Below, piece after piece: positions 24,216 to 34,001 of a DNA stretch of 64,000 nucleotides. A program made the position numbers and the translations under genes. The DNA comes from Parvibaculum lavamentivorans DS-1 (GTDB taxonomy: Bacteria > Pseudomonadota > Alphaproteobacteria > Parvibaculales > Parvibaculaceae): positions 2,215,001 through 2,279,000 of the forward strand of contig NC_009719.1 of assembly GCF_000017565.1 (NCBI RefSeq), written 5' to 3'. The notes beneath the pieces are model-generated. The model worked only from the letters and a program-made list of their open reading frames with translations, had not been told where the DNA came from and ran no database searches. Numbering within the stretch: the first letter of the stretch is position 1; the number at the start of each line of letters is the position of its first letter.

Positions 24216-24250
24216 GGGCTCCAGCCGCAAGGCTGGGGCCCTTTTCTTTT
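24216..24250 (+). terminator. Intrinsic terminator
   Basis: GGGCTCCAGCC (24216-24226), loop GCAA, GGCTGGGGCCC (24231-24241) with one G-T pair, then TTTTCTTTT. It lies 24 bp after the OmpA-lipoprotein stop. Confidence 0.9.
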
Positions 24251-24256
24251 GCTCCG

Positions 24257-24287
24257 TTGAATGACGGGGGCGGACGCGCGATATAAG
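24257..24287 (+). promoter_or_regulatory. Possible promoter of the pepF-ABC1 operon
   Basis: TTGAAT (24257-24262) and TATAAG (24282-24287) with a 19-bp spacer, 28 bp before the pepF start. The spacer is long, so support is modest. Confidence 0.35.
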
Positions 24288-24315
24288 TTCGAGAACCTTC
24301 CCATGGAGTGTCCGA

Positions 24316-26160
24316 ATGCTGCGTCTCAAGCCCGTTTCTGCCCCTGCCTCATCCGTGAGTAACGCAAAAGATCAGCAGGAATTGCTGGGCGAGCTGCCGG
24401 TCTGGAACCTGGGCGATCTTTATTCGGCACCAGATGCGCCTGAAGTTAAAGCGGATCTCCGGTGGGCGGCGGAGGCGGCGGCGGCTTTCAACAAGCTCTA
24501 CAAGGGCCGCATCGGCGCGCTGGCAGCGGCGCCCGAGGGCGGCAAGGAGATTGCCGCGGCCTTGAAGGCCTATGAAGAGATCGAGGACAAGCTCGGCCGG
24601 TTGATCTCCTTTGCCGGGCTTCTCTATGCGCAGGACAGCGTCAATCCGGCCTATGCCAAGTTCTATGGCGACATGCAGGGCCAGATCACCACGATTTCGA
24701 CGGACCTTCTCTTTTTCGCTCTCGAACTGAACCGGGTTGAAGACGACGTGCTGGCTAAGGCTCTCGAAGATCCGGCGCTCGGCCACTACGCGCCTTGGCT
24801 GCGCGACCTGCGCGCGATGCGGCCTTATCAGCTTTCCGATGAGCTCGAAACGCTTCTGCATGAGAAAAGCCTGACGGGGCATGCCGCATGGAACCGCCTT
24901 TTCGACGAAACGATGGCGCGGCTTACATTCGAAGTCGATAGCGAGACGCTGACGGTCGAAGGTGCCCTGCATCTTCTTTCTGACCATGATGCGGCGAAGC
25001 GCGAAGTAGCGGCGCATGCGCTTGCGAAGACCTTCAAGGCGAACACGCCGCTTTTCACGCTCATCACCAATACGCTTGCAAAGGACAAGGAGATCGAGGA
25101 TCGCCTGCGCGGTTTTGACGACATCGCGCAATCGCGGCATATCGCCAATCGCGTGGAGCCGGAAGTCGTGGAGGCGCTGGTGGATGCAGTGCGGCGCGCC
25201 TATCCCGATCTCTCGCATCGCTACTATGCGATGAAAGCCAAATGGCTCGGTCTCGATCGCCTGGAATATTGGGACCGCAATGCGCCTTTGCCACATTCAG
25301 ACGATGCAGTGATCCCCTGGAATCAGGCGCGGGATACAGTACTCGACGCCTATCGCGGCTTCACGCCGGACATGGCGAAGATCGCCGGTCAGTTTTTCGA
25401 CAAGGGCTGGATCGATGCGCCCATGCGGGCGGGCAAGGCGACCGGCGCCTTCGCTCATCCGACCGTGCCGAGCGCACATCCCTATGTGCTGGTCAATTAC
25501 CAGGGCAAGACGCGCGACGTGATGACGCTTGCGCATGAACTCGGTCACGGCGTTCACCAGGTGCTCGCGGCGAAGCAAGGTCCGCTCATGGCCGATACAC
25601 CGCTGACGCTTGCCGAAACGGCGAGTGTCTTCGGCGAGATGCTCACCTTCCGCAAACTTCTCGCCGGAGCGCAGACGAAGGAACGCCGCAAGGCGATGCT
25701 CGCCTCCAAGGTCGAGGACATGCTCAACACGGTTGTCCGCCAGACAGCGTTCTACACGTTCGAGCGCCGTGTTCACACCGCGCGCCGGGAAGGCGAACTG
25801 ACATCGGAAGATATCGGCCGGATCTGGCTCGACGTGCAAGGCGAGAGCCTTGGTCCGGCCATCCATCTCGGCGAAGGCTACGAGACCTACTGGTGCTACA
25901 TCTCTCACTTCATACATGCGCCGTTCTATGTCTACGCCTATGCCTTCGGCGACTGCCTCGTGAACTCGCTCTATGCGGTCTACGAGCAGGCACAGGAAGG
26001 TTTCGCGGAACGCTATTTCGAAATGCTTTCCGCCGGCGGCACGTTGCGCCACAAGGAACTGCTCGCTCCGTTCGGGCTCGATGCGAGCGACCCTGCCTTC
26101 TGGGACAAGGGTCTCTCCATGATCCGCGGCTTCATCGACGAGCTTGAGGCGATGGAATGA
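24316..26160 (+). CDS. pepF: Oligoendopeptidase F family metallopeptidase (M3B)
   Basis: A 614-residue M3 family zinc peptidase that cleaves short peptides in the cytoplasm. The zinc motif HELGHGVHQ lies near residues 407-411, with the third ligand Glu in ETASVFGEML. The C-terminal GEGYETYWCYISHFI, FYVYAYAFGDCLVNSL is typical. Length is normal. The stop overlaps the ABC1 kinase start by 4 bp (ATGA), so the two are cotranscribed; this pairing is common in alphaproteobacteria (memory). Confidence 0.93.
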   Translation: MLRLKPVSAPASSVSNAKDQQELLGELPVWNLGDLYSAPDAPEVKADLRWAAEAAAAFNKLYKGRIGALAAAPEGGKEIAAALKAYEEIEDKLGRLISFAGLLYAQDSVNPAYAKFYGDMQGQITTISTDLLFFALELNRVEDDVLAKALEDPALGHYAPWLRDLRAMRPYQLSDELETLLHEKSLTGHAAWNRLFDETMARLTFEVDSETLTVEGALHLLSDHDAAKREVAAHALAKTFKANTPLFTLITNTLAKDKEIEDRLRGFDDIAQSRHIANRVEPEVVEALVDAVRRAYPDLSHRYYAMKAKWLGLDRLEYWDRNAPLPHSDDAVIPWNQARDTVLDAYRGFTPDMAKIAGQFFDKGWIDAPMRAGKATGAFAHPTVPSAHPYVLVNYQGKTRDVMTLAHELGHGVHQVLAAKQGPLMADTPLTLAETASVFGEMLTFRKLLAGAQTKERRKAMLASKVEDMLNTVVRQTAFYTFERRVHTARREGELTSEDIGRIWLDVQGESLGPAIHLGEGYETYWCYISHFIHAPFYVYAYAFGDCLVNSLYAVYEQAQEGFAERYFEMLSAGGTLRHKELLAPFGLDASDPAFWDKGLSMIRGFIDELEAME

Positions 26161-27542
26161 GCAATGAGCCGCCGCGCGACGATCCGCCGAAGCCTCGCGA
26201 CAACGAGGCGAATAGTCTTGGCCGCCGTGTGCAGCGTTATGCGCAGGTAGGCGCGGGTGTCGGCGGCATCGCGGCGCGTATGGCAGGTGCGCGGCTTCTC
26301 GGGCTCGACCAGGCGGATGGGCGCACGGCGCGGGAGCTCAAATCGGCCCTGGGCGGCCTCAAAGGGCCTATCATGAAGGTCGCGCAGATGATCGCGACCA
26401 TCCCGGAAGCTGTGCCTGCCGAGTTTGCAGCAGAGCTCGCCGAGCTCCAGTCCGCTGCGCCGCCGATGGGCTGGCCATTCGTCAAGCGGCGGATGCGCGC
26501 GGAGCTCGGGCCCGGCTGGGAGCAACGGTTCGGCACCTTCGAGAAGGAAGCGGCGGCGGCCGCTTCTCTCGGGCAGGTGCATCGCGCGACAACGGACGAT
26601 GGCGAGAAACTTGCCGTCAAACTTCAATATCCGGACATGCAATCCGCGGTCGATGCCGACCTGAAGCAATTGGGTCTCATCTTTTCGATTCATCGCCGGA
26701 TGGACAGCGCCATCGACACGCGTGAAATGTACAAGGAGATTGGCGATCGGTTGCGGGAGGAACTCGACTACGAGCGTGAGGCCGCGCATATGCGGCTCTA
26801 TGCGGACATCTTTGCCGATGATGCGCGGATCGACGTACCGGACGTCTATAGCCAGCTCTCGACGAAGCGTCTCCTCACCATGAGCTGGCTCGAGGGCAAG
26901 CCGCTTCTCTCATTCCGCGACCATCCGCTCGAAGATAGAAACCGCATCGCGGAGACCATGTTCGCCGCCTGGTGGATGCCGTTCAGCCATTACGGCGTCA
27001 TCCATGGCGATCCTCATCTCGGCAACTACACGGTGCGACAGGATCTCGGCATCAATCTCCTCGACTATGGCTGCATCCGCATTTTTCCGCCGGCATTCGT
27101 CGCGGGTGTGGTCGAGCTTTATCGTTCGCTCGAAACAAATGATCGCGACCGGGCAGCCGCCGCTTATGAGCGCTGGGGTTTTCGCAATCTCTCCAATGAA
27201 CTCATAGATGTGCTGAATGTGTGGGCGGGCTTCATCTATGCGCCGCTGCTCGACAACCGGGTGCGCTCCGTGGCCGACGGTATCGGGCCGGGCGAATATG
27301 GCCGCAAGGAAGCCTTCAGTGTGCACAAGCGTCTGCGCGAACTCGGCCCCGTTACGCCGCCGCGCGAATTCGTGTTCATGGACCGCGCCGCCATCGGCCT
27401 CGGCTCGGTCTTCCTGCATCTCGGCGCAGAACTCAATTTTCACAGGCTTTTCAATGAGACCATCGAGGACTTCGATGCCACGATGCTCGACAAGCGCCAG
27501 AGCGCCGCGCTAAAGAAGGCGGGCGTTCCGCTCGCTGCCTGA
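26157..27542 (+). CDS. ABC1/AarF (UbiB-like) atypical kinase
   Basis: A 461-residue ABC1-family kinase-like protein. Visible features are the A-rich nucleotide loop AAAAASLGQVHRA, the VAF-type lysine in LAVKLQYP, the catalytic VIHGDPHLGNY and metal-binding LLDYGC. The KxGQ motif of the family appears as KVAQMI, with Gly replaced by Ala. UbiB/ADCK proteins support ubiquinone biosynthesis. No UbiB-type C-terminal membrane helices are obvious, so this is an AarF relative rather than UbiB itself. Confidence 0.88.
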   Translation: MSNEPPRDDPPKPRDNEANSLGRRVQRYAQVGAGVGGIAARMAGARLLGLDQADGRTARELKSALGGLKGPIMKVAQMIATIPEAVPAEFAAELAELQSAAPPMGWPFVKRRMRAELGPGWEQRFGTFEKEAAAAASLGQVHRATTDDGEKLAVKLQYPDMQSAVDADLKQLGLIFSIHRRMDSAIDTREMYKEIGDRLREELDYEREAAHMRLYADIFADDARIDVPDVYSQLSTKRLLTMSWLEGKPLLSFRDHPLEDRNRIAETMFAAWWMPFSHYGVIHGDPHLGNYTVRQDLGINLLDYGCIRIFPPAFVAGVVELYRSLETNDRDRAAAAYERWGFRNLSNELIDVLNVWAGFIYAPLLDNRVRSVADGIGPGEYGRKEAFSVHKRLRELGPVTPPREFVFMDRAAIGLGSVFLHLGAELNFHRLFNETIEDFDATMLDKRQSAALKKAGVPLAA

Positions 27543-27590
27543 GCGGCATCCTTCCTTTTTGCGTATCCCAGGATCAGGCAAGGCCCGCTC

Positions 27591-28034
27591 ATGACCGACG
27601 ATCTCCTCGAAGAAAACACGATCGCCTTGCCCGAGGGCTACACGAACCTCAACTGGTTCCATGGTTTCGGCCGTCAGATCGGGCCGCTCTACGAGAAGAT
27701 CGAGACGGATGGCGGCTACACACGCGCCTTCCTCGTGCAGGAGTATCACACCAATGGCATGGGCAATTGCCATGGCGGAATGCTGATGGCTTTCGCCGAC
27801 ATGGCATTTGGCCATGCAATCACCATGAGCACCCATCGCTACTGGGTGACGGTGCGCCTGCTGACGGATTTCCTGTCCGGTGCGAAGATCGGCGAGTGGG
27901 TGGAAGGCACTGGCGAGGTCGTCGGCGCGGAAGATGATTTCTTCACGGTGCAAGGGCGCATCTGGTGCGGCGACCGTACCATCATGTCCGGCACCGGCGT
28001 CTTCAAGGCACTCGGCGAAAGGCCGCCCAAATGA
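27591..28034 (+). CDS. PaaI-type hotdog thioesterase
   Basis: A 147-residue hotdog-fold protein. The signature [20 protein letters not shown] (HGG-x-D helix) and [20 protein letters not shown] are those of PaaI/YdiI acyl-CoA thioesterases. It hydrolyses acyl-CoA to acid and CoA in the cytoplasm; the acyl chain is unknown. The stop overlaps the next hydrolase gene by 4 bp, suggesting a joint role in acyl or aromatic metabolism. Confidence 0.87.
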   Translation: MTDDLLEENTIALPEGYTNLNWFHGFGRQIGPLYEKIETDGGYTRAFLVQEYHTNGMGNCHGGMLMAFADMAFGHAITMSTHRYWVTVRLLTDFLSGAKIGEWVEGTGEVVGAEDDFFTVQGRIWCGDRTIMSGTGVFKALGERPPK

Positions 28035-28999
28035 GCGGCTTCACGCTGGCGCCGGGCGACGAGGAGGGGCCCTCCATCACTGTGCCGCCCGGCTGGTTCT
28101 CGCGCGCAATCGCCGTCGAGCCGGAAAGCCGCCATGTCGAGGTGGATGGCGTCCGGGTGCATTATCTTCGGTGGGGCGATCCGTCCAAACCGGGTCTTCT
28201 TCTCGTTCACGGCAATGGCGCGCATGCGCGCTGGTGGTCTTTCGTCGCGCCGTTCCTCGCACGTGAATATTCCGTCGCCGCCATCGACGTTACGGGCATG
28301 GGCGATAGCGGCTGGCACGACAAATACACAATCGAAGCCTTCGCCGAAGAGCAGATTGCGGTTTGCGAAGATGCAGGGTTTTTCAAGGGCGAGGAGCCGC
28401 CGATCATTGTCGGGCATTCCTTCGGCGGTTTCATAACCATCCTGACAGGGGCTTTGTATGGCGACCGTCTCGCGGGGACGGTCATTGTCGACAGCCCTGT
28501 CAATCCGCCGGACAGGCCGGGCGGCCCGCCGGACCGCGAATTCCGTCCACACCGTATTTATCCGACGCTTGAAGAGGCGATGGGCCGCTTCCGTCTCGCG
28601 CCGCCGCAGCCCTGCGAGAACAACTACATTGTCGATTACATCGCGCGCCACTCGCTGAAGCAAGTCGAAGGCGGCTGGACATGGAAGTTCGATCCCGCAA
28701 TCTGGCAGCGTTTCGATATAGGTGACATGAGCGCGCGGCTTGCCGCCACGCGCTGCCGCATCGCGATCATGCGCGGTGAATTCTCCGTGTTGCTGCCGGC
28801 GGAAATCGGCGACTACATGTTCAGCCTGCTCGGCAGTTCCGCGCCGGTGATCGAGATCCCGCAGGCCCGGCACCACGTCATGCTCGATCAGCCGCTCGCG
28901 TTTGTTGCGGCGCTCCGTGCGTTGCTCGCCGATTGGGACCATTCCGCTCCTTCCCGCAAGGCGGCGACCGGACCTCTGCCATCACCTTTCGGTGAATAA
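28031..28999 (+). CDS. Alpha/beta hydrolase
   Basis: A 322-residue alpha/beta hydrolase. The oxyanion strand is [14 protein letters not shown], the nucleophile elbow GHSFGG ([14 protein letters not shown]) and the late His sits in [12 protein letters not shown] cap-like insert follows the elbow (about 170-230). The start at 28031 overlaps the thioesterase stop and was preferred over an upstream frame-extension start. The substrate is unknown. Confidence 0.87.
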   Translation: MSGFTLAPGDEEGPSITVPPGWFSRAIAVEPESRHVEVDGVRVHYLRWGDPSKPGLLLVHGNGAHARWWSFVAPFLAREYSVAAIDVTGMGDSGWHDKYTIEAFAEEQIAVCEDAGFFKGEEPPIIVGHSFGGFITILTGALYGDRLAGTVIVDSPVNPPDRPGGPPDREFRPHRIYPTLEEAMGRFRLAPPQPCENNYIVDYIARHSLKQVEGGWTWKFDPAIWQRFDIGDMSARLAATRCRIAIMRGEFSVLLPAEIGDYMFSLLGSSAPVIEIPQARHHVMLDQPLAFVAALRALLADWDHSAPSRKAATGPLPSPFGE

Positions 29000-29079
29000 G
29001 ACGGCCGAGGTTTGACACCTCGCGCCTCCGGTGGGACCCTTTTCGCGGGGAGCATCGCCGAGGAAGGGAGGACGAACCC

Positions 29080-30606
29080 ATGGGCCGACAGCTTTCCGAC
29101 GAGGAAATCGCCACACTGGTCCCCGCCGAACTTGCGCGGAATGCGACACCGATCCCCATGCAGATCGTCTCGAGCGACGAATTTCCTCCCTCGCCGCAGA
29201 CAAGAGAGCAGCGCGAAGTCGAAGCACGGCTCCTCAGCATGGCCGGTGATCTGGCCGCGAAGCAGGGCATCTCGCGCCGCCGTTTTTTCCAGACTGCGTC
29301 CGGTATGGCGGCCTCCTTCCTGGCGATGAACCAGGTCTATGGCCCGCTCTTTTCCGTGAGCGCGGCTGAAGCGGCGACACCCGACATTGCGGCGGCGCGC
29401 GCGGTTTCGCTCCGCGATCAGTTCATCATGGACATGCACACGCATTTCCTGCGCGACGATACGCGGCTTACAAGTTTTGTGCGCATGCGGGAGGCTGTGG
29501 GAAAGGCGGGCTGGAACGACGCCCTCTCCGCAGGGGAGCAGACCATCGAGGATTTGAAATACGAGAATTATATCAAGGAAGTTTTCCTCGATAGCGATAC
29601 GAAGGTTGCTTTGATCTCGAGCGCGCCTTCGGAAGTGCCGGAGGACTGGTTTCTCACCAACAGGCAGATGGCGGAAGCGCGTGAGAAAGTAAATTCGCAA
29701 TCGGGATCGAAGCGGCTCTATTCCCACGCCATATTCACGCCGGGCTATCCCGGCTGGCTCGACGATCTCGACGCCGCGCTGGAACTCAAGCCCGATTCCG
29801 TGAAGGGCTACACGATCGGCGACAACACCCACAAGGATCTGAGCCGCCACCCGTGGCGCATGGATGACGAGGACCTCACCTATAAAGCCTATGAGAAATG
29901 CCTGAAGGCTGGTGTGAAGAACATCTGCGTTCACAAGGGGTTGTTCAATCCGGCGACCGAAAAGGAGTTTCCGCATCTTCGCGCCTATGCCGATGTCTCC
30001 GATGTCGGCAAGGCGGCGAAGGACTGGCCCGATCTCAACTTCATCATCTACCACTCGGCCTATCGCTTTGTCGGCAGCGATCCGTCCGTGGCTCTCGATC
30101 AGTTCGAGAAGACGGGCCGTATCGAGTGGACGACGGATCTTGCTGAAATTCCGGAGAAATACGGCGTCACCAATGTTTATGGCGATCTCGGCCAGATATT
30201 TGCCGTCAACGTCGTTGCCCAACCGCGTATCGCCGCCGCGGTCATGGGAACTCTGGTCAAGGGGCTGGGCGCGGAGCGTGTCTGCTGGGGCACCGATGCG
30301 GTCTGGACCGGTTCGCCCCAATGGCAGATCGAGGGTTTGCGGCGGCTCGAAATTCCGGAGGAAATGCAGAAAGCGCATGGCTTTGCGCCGCTGGGTGCTG
30401 CCCACGGGCCGGTGAAAGCGGCGATCTTTGGCGGCAATAATGCCCGGCTTTACGGCATCGACCCTGAGGAGGCCTGGCAGAGCATGAAGGATGACAGGAT
30501 GTCAAAGCGCCGCGAGGGCTATCTTCGCGAGGGCGCGAATCCAGCCCACACGCGCTATGGCTTTATGTATCCGGACGGCACCCCGCCGCACCGCGCCTTT
30601 ACCTGA
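29080..30606 (+). CDS. Tat-exported amidohydrolase-2 family protein
   Basis: A 508-residue protein. A twin-arginine motif SRRRFFQTA sits at residues 65-73, followed by a hydrophobic stretch and an AxA-like cleavage zone near 94-99. Sixty-odd soluble residues precede it, unusually long for a Tat signal. The mature TIM-barrel has metal-binding MDMHTHF (His120, His122), HKGLF, IIYHSAYRF and CWGTDAVWTG, as in amidohydrolase-2 / ACMSD-like enzymes. It probably acts in the periplasm on an unknown substrate. AGGAAGGGAGG precedes the ATG. The long N-terminus also resists moving the start, because no in-frame ATG precedes the RR motif closely (Met54 is the nearest). Confidence 0.83.
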   Translation: MGRQLSDEEIATLVPAELARNATPIPMQIVSSDEFPPSPQTREQREVEARLLSMAGDLAAKQGISRRRFFQTASGMAASFLAMNQVYGPLFSVSAAEAATPDIAAARAVSLRDQFIMDMHTHFLRDDTRLTSFVRMREAVGKAGWNDALSAGEQTIEDLKYENYIKEVFLDSDTKVALISSAPSEVPEDWFLTNRQMAEAREKVNSQSGSKRLYSHAIFTPGYPGWLDDLDAALELKPDSVKGYTIGDNTHKDLSRHPWRMDDEDLTYKAYEKCLKAGVKNICVHKGLFNPATEKEFPHLRAYADVSDVGKAAKDWPDLNFIIYHSAYRFVGSDPSVALDQFEKTGRIEWTTDLAEIPEKYGVTNVYGDLGQIFAVNVVAQPRIAAAVMGTLVKGLGAERVCWGTDAVWTGSPQWQIEGLRRLEIPEEMQKAHGFAPLGAAHGPVKAAIFGGNNARLYGIDPEEAWQSMKDDRMSKRREGYLREGANPAHTRYGFMYPDGTPPHRAFT

Positions 30607-30679
30607 ACGCTGCTCGCCTTTGTGCGAAATTGCACATGAAGCTGCAGGGATTTGGTACAAGCCCACCGGGTCGCGGCGC

Positions 30680-30707
30680 TTGCCGCGAGCGGTTCGTTTG
30701 CTATAGT
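30680..30707 (+). promoter_or_regulatory. Predicted promoter of the coxIV-pnt operon
   Basis: TTGCCG (30680-30685), 16-bp spacer, TATAGT (30702-30707). It lies 50 bp before the small oxidase-subunit gene. A CGCGGC/GCCGCG hairpin overlaps the -35. Confidence 0.5.
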
Positions 30708-30757
30708 CCGCCTCGCTCAAAACGACCTTAACGAGCGGCACAAGCGGGCGAGGTACC

Positions 30758-30901
30758 ATGGCAGAGAAGCAGGACGGCTGGGGCGAAGAGATGGATGTGA
30801 AGCTTCATCTCGGCACCTATGACAGTTTCATCACGGCGTCCAAATGGGGCACGATCCTTGTCGCGCTCTTGCTGGTCCTGATGGCGATTTTCCTCCTGTA
30901 G
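30758..30901 (+). CDS. aa3-type cytochrome c oxidase subunit IV (small)
   Basis: A 47-residue protein: charged N-terminus (MAEKQDGWGEEMDVKLHLGT), the conserved YDSFITASKWGT and one C-terminal membrane helix (ILVALLLVLMAIFLL). This is the pattern of the bacterial aa3 oxidase subunit IV family, a one-helix accessory subunit. It is commonly found just before pntAA in alphaproteobacteria (memory), as here. Confidence 0.85.
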   Translation: MAEKQDGWGEEMDVKLHLGTYDSFITASKWGTILVALLLVLMAIFLL

Positions 30902-30961
30902 GCGTCCTCGGAGCGGCTGCGGAAAATTCGTTCTTGAATTCAGCCCTCAACGCTTCATATT

Positions 30962-30978
30962 CGAATAATTCTTATTCG
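30962..30978. promoter_or_regulatory. Inverted repeat upstream of pntAA
   Basis: CGAATAA (30962-30968), TTC, TTATTCG (30972-30978): a perfect 7-3-7 inverted repeat in an AT-rich stretch, 50 bp before pntAA. It shares CGAATAATTC with the palindrome at 16109-16125. Confidence 0.45.
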
Positions 30979-31028
30979 CATTTTGCGGCTGCGGTTTTCG
31001 CGGTCGCCCGGAGAACAGGCGACGGTCC

Positions 31029-32162
31029 ATGAAACTTGCGATCCCCAAGGAACGGCTCGACGGCGAAACACGCGTGGCGGCCTCGCCGGAGACGGTGAAG
31101 AAGCTGAGTGCGCTCGGAATCGATATCGTCGTTGAAACCGGCGCGGGCGAGCACGCCTCGATCGCCGATGCGGTGTACCAGGAAGCGGGCGCGGCCATCG
31201 CGTCGAGCGCAGCCGAAGCGCTGAAGGATGCCGATCTCGTTTTCAAGGTGCGTGCGCCCTCCGATGAAGAGATCGGCATGATGAAGCGCGGCGCCATGCT
31301 TGCCGCCATTCTCAGCCCCTGGGACGACAAGCCCCGGCTTCAGAAGTATGCCGCCGCCGGTATCAATGCCTTCGCGATGGAATTCATGCCGCGCATCACG
31401 CGCGCGCAGTCGATGGACGTGCTCTCCTCGCAGTCGAACCTCGCAGGCTACAAGGCGGTCATCAACGCGGCGGCGGCCTTCACCCGCGCCATGCCGATGA
31501 TGATGACGGCGGCGGGCACCATCGCGCCCGCGCGTGTCTTCATCATGGGCGTCGGCGTCGCGGGCCTGCAGGCGATCGCGACGGCGAAGCGTCTCGGCGC
31601 CATCGTCTCGGCGACGGATGTGCGCTCCGCCACCAAGGAGCAAGTGCAGAGCCTTGGCGGCACTTTCATCATGGTCGAATCGGAAGAGAGCGGCGACGCC
31701 GCCGGCGGCTATGCCAAGGAAATGAGCGACGAGTACAAGCGCGCCCAGGCCGCTCTCGTCGCCGAACACATCAAGAAGCAGGACATTGTCATCACCACCG
31801 CGCTCATCCCGGGCCGTCCGGCGCCGGAGCTTGTGAGCGAAGAGATGGTGAAGTCGATGAAGCCGGGTTCGATCCTCGTCGATCTCGCGGTCGAGCGTGG
31901 CGGCAACTGCCCGCTCTCCGAAGCCGGCAAGCGCGTCGTGAAGCACGGCGTCACGATCATCGGCGATACTAATGTCGCCGGCCAGCTCGCGGTCGACTCA
32001 TCCGCGCTCTACGCCAAGAACCTGCTCAACTTCATCACTCCCCTGATCGACAAGGAAACGAAAGCCCTGGCGATCAACTGGGAAGACGAAATCATCACGG
32101 GCACGTGCCTGACCCGGGACGGTCAGGTTGTGCATCCGTCGTTCCGCGAGGGAGACAACTGA
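31029..32162 (+). CDS. pntAA: NAD(P) transhydrogenase alpha subunit 1, NAD(H)-binding
   Basis: A 377-residue dI component of proton-translocating transhydrogenase, which uses the proton gradient to move hydride from NADH to NADP. It begins [20 protein letters not shown] and has the NAD-binding [22 protein letters not shown] plus the conserved [17 protein letters not shown]. It is soluble and docks on the membrane subunits. The stop overlaps the pntAB start by 1 bp (TGATG). The split into three polypeptides is the alphaproteobacterial form. Confidence 0.96.
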   Translation: MKLAIPKERLDGETRVAASPETVKKLSALGIDIVVETGAGEHASIADAVYQEAGAAIASSAAEALKDADLVFKVRAPSDEEIGMMKRGAMLAAILSPWDDKPRLQKYAAAGINAFAMEFMPRITRAQSMDVLSSQSNLAGYKAVINAAAAFTRAMPMMMTAAGTIAPARVFIMGVGVAGLQAIATAKRLGAIVSATDVRSATKEQVQSLGGTFIMVESEESGDAAGGYAKEMSDEYKRAQAALVAEHIKKQDIVITTALIPGRPAPELVSEEMVKSMKPGSILVDLAVERGGNCPLSEAGKRVVKHGVTIIGDTNVAGQLAVDSSALYAKNLLNFITPLIDKETKALAINWEDEIITGTCLTRDGQVVHPSFREGDN

Positions 32163-32479
32163 TGGAAGCGGCCGCAATCGATCCATTCATCTTCCGGCTT
32201 GCGATCTTCGTGCTCGCGATCTTTGTCGGCTACTACGTTGTCTGGAGCGTGACGCCCGCGCTCCACACACCGCTCATGTCCGTTACCAACGCCATCTCCT
32301 CCGTCATCATCGTCGGCGCGCTCATCGCGGTCGGCCTGGATGTCGCGCAGGCGGGCGAGGGGGGCTGGCTCTCCAAGATTTTCGGCTTCGTCGCCGTGGT
32401 CCTTGCCGCCGTCAATATCTTCGGCGGCTTCCTGGTCACGCAGCGGATGCTGGCCATGTACAAGAAAAAGCAGCGCTGA
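32162..32479 (+). CDS. pntAB: NAD(P) transhydrogenase alpha subunit 2, membrane part
   Basis: A 105-residue membrane protein with three or four helices ([56 protein letters not shown]) and a basic tail ending KKKQR. It is the N-terminal half of the dII proton channel. Start 32162 overlaps the pntAA stop; pntB follows after 13 bp. Confidence 0.95.
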   Translation: MEAAAIDPFIFRLAIFVLAIFVGYYVVWSVTPALHTPLMSVTNAISSVIIVGALIAVGLDVAQAGEGGWLSKIFGFVAVVLAAVNIFGGFLVTQRMLAMYKKKQR

Positions 32480-32492
32480 GAGGGCCACGAAC

Positions 32493-33899
32493 ATGTCAGC
32501 CAATATAGCGGCTCTGCTGTACGTCGTTTCAGCGGTTCTTTTCATCCTCGCGCTGCGTGGCCTGTCCTCGCCCGAGACCTCCCGTCAGGGTAACACCTAT
32601 GGCATGATCGGTATGACGATCGCGATCGTCACCACGCTGACCGTGCTGCAGGCGCAGAATACGCTCACCTGGACGTTGATCGTCGTCGGTCTCGCCATCG
32701 GTGGCGGCATTGGCGCCATCATCGCGCGCCGCATTGCCATGACGCAGATGCCGCAGCTCGTCGCGGCCTTCCATTCGCTGGTCGGTCTCGCGGCGGTCTT
32801 CGTCGCCTGGTCGGCGTTCCTCGCGCCCGAGGCCTACGGCATCGGTGCCTTTCACGCGATCCACGGCGCGAACCTCGTCGAGATGGGGCTTGGCGTCGCC
32901 ATCGGCGCGATCACCTTTTCCGGTTCGCTCATTGCCTTCGCAAAGCTCAACGGCAACATGTCGGGTGCACCGATCATGCTGCCCGGCCGTCACGTCATCA
33001 ATGCGGCGCTGGCGCTCGCCATCGTCGGCGGCATCGGCTACATCGTCGCGGATCCGGCCAACCAGACGACCGAGCTCTTTCTCGCCATCACCATCCTCTC
33101 CTTCATCATCGGTTTCCTGATCATCATTCCGATTGGTGGCGCCGACATGCCGGTGGTGGTGTCGATGCTGAACTCCTATTCCGGTTGGGCAGCGGCAGGC
33201 ATCGGTTTCACGCTTGGCAATCTCGCGCTCATCGTGACGGGCGCGCTGGTCGGCTCGTCGGGCGCGATCCTCAGCTACATCATGTGCAAGGGCATGAACC
33301 GCTCCTTCATCAGCGTCATTCTCGGCGGCTTCGGCGCGGATACGTCGTCGGCGGGTGGCGGCGCGGTCGAGACGCGTCCCGTGAAGCAGGGCTCGGCGGA
33401 CGATGCGGCCTTCATCATGAAGAATGCCGGCTCCGTCATCATCGTGCCGGGCTATGGTATGGCGGTGGCGCAGGCGCAGCACACGCTGCGTGAAATGGCG
33501 GACATACTGAAGGCCGAAGGCGTCAAGGTTTCCTACGCCATTCACCCGGTCGCGGGCCGCATGCCGGGACATATGAACGTGCTGCTCGCCGAAGCGAGTG
33601 TGCCTTACGACGAAGTGTTTGAACTGGAAGACATCAACAACCAGTTCTCCCAGGCCGATGTCGCCTTCGTCATCGGCGCGAACGACGTCACGAACCCGTC
33701 CGCCAAGACCGACACGGCGAGCCCGATCTACGGCATGCCCGTGCTCGACGTCGAAAAGGCGAAGACGGTTCTTTTCGTGAAGCGCGGCATGGGTTCGGGT
33801 TATGCGGGCGTCGAGAACGAGCTCTTCTTCCGCGACAACACGATGATGCTCTTCGGCGATGCGAAGAAGATGGTCGAGGAAATCGTCAAGAATCTCTGA
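32493..33899 (+). CDS. pntB: NAD(P) transhydrogenase beta subunit
   Basis: A 468-residue subunit: membrane helices of dII in the first 270 residues and the NADP(H)-binding dIII domain at the end (VIIVPGYGMAVAQAQHTL, HPVAGRMPGHMNVLLAEA, VIGANDVTNPSAKTD, KRGMGSGYAGVENELF). Length is normal. It completes the pnt operon and is followed by a hairpin terminator. The complex supplies NADPH for biosynthesis and redox defence. Confidence 0.96.
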   Translation: MSANIAALLYVVSAVLFILALRGLSSPETSRQGNTYGMIGMTIAIVTTLTVLQAQNTLTWTLIVVGLAIGGGIGAIIARRIAMTQMPQLVAAFHSLVGLAAVFVAWSAFLAPEAYGIGAFHAIHGANLVEMGLGVAIGAITFSGSLIAFAKLNGNMSGAPIMLPGRHVINAALALAIVGGIGYIVADPANQTTELFLAITILSFIIGFLIIIPIGGADMPVVVSMLNSYSGWAAAGIGFTLGNLALIVTGALVGSSGAILSYIMCKGMNRSFISVILGGFGADTSSAGGGAVETRPVKQGSADDAAFIMKNAGSVIIVPGYGMAVAQAQHTLREMADILKAEGVKVSYAIHPVAGRMPGHMNVLLAEASVPYDEVFELEDINNQFSQADVAFVIGANDVTNPSAKTDTASPIYGMPVLDVEKAKTVLFVKRGMGSGYAGVENELFFRDNTMMLFGDAKKMVEEIVKNL

Positions 33900-33935
33900 G
33901 CCGAACCGCGCAAGGTTCCGGCTGGACGAAACAGG

Positions 33936-33972
33936 CGGGCGGTGCTCAAGATGGGCACCGCCCGTTTCGTTT
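33936..33972 (+). terminator. Terminator of the pnt operon
   Basis: CGGGCGGTGC (33936-33945), 9-nt loop, GCACCGCCCG (33955-33964), then TTTCGTTTG. Confidence 0.8.
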
Positions 33973-34001
33973 GGGCGGGCATCAAGAGGGGAGAAACAAA
34001 A

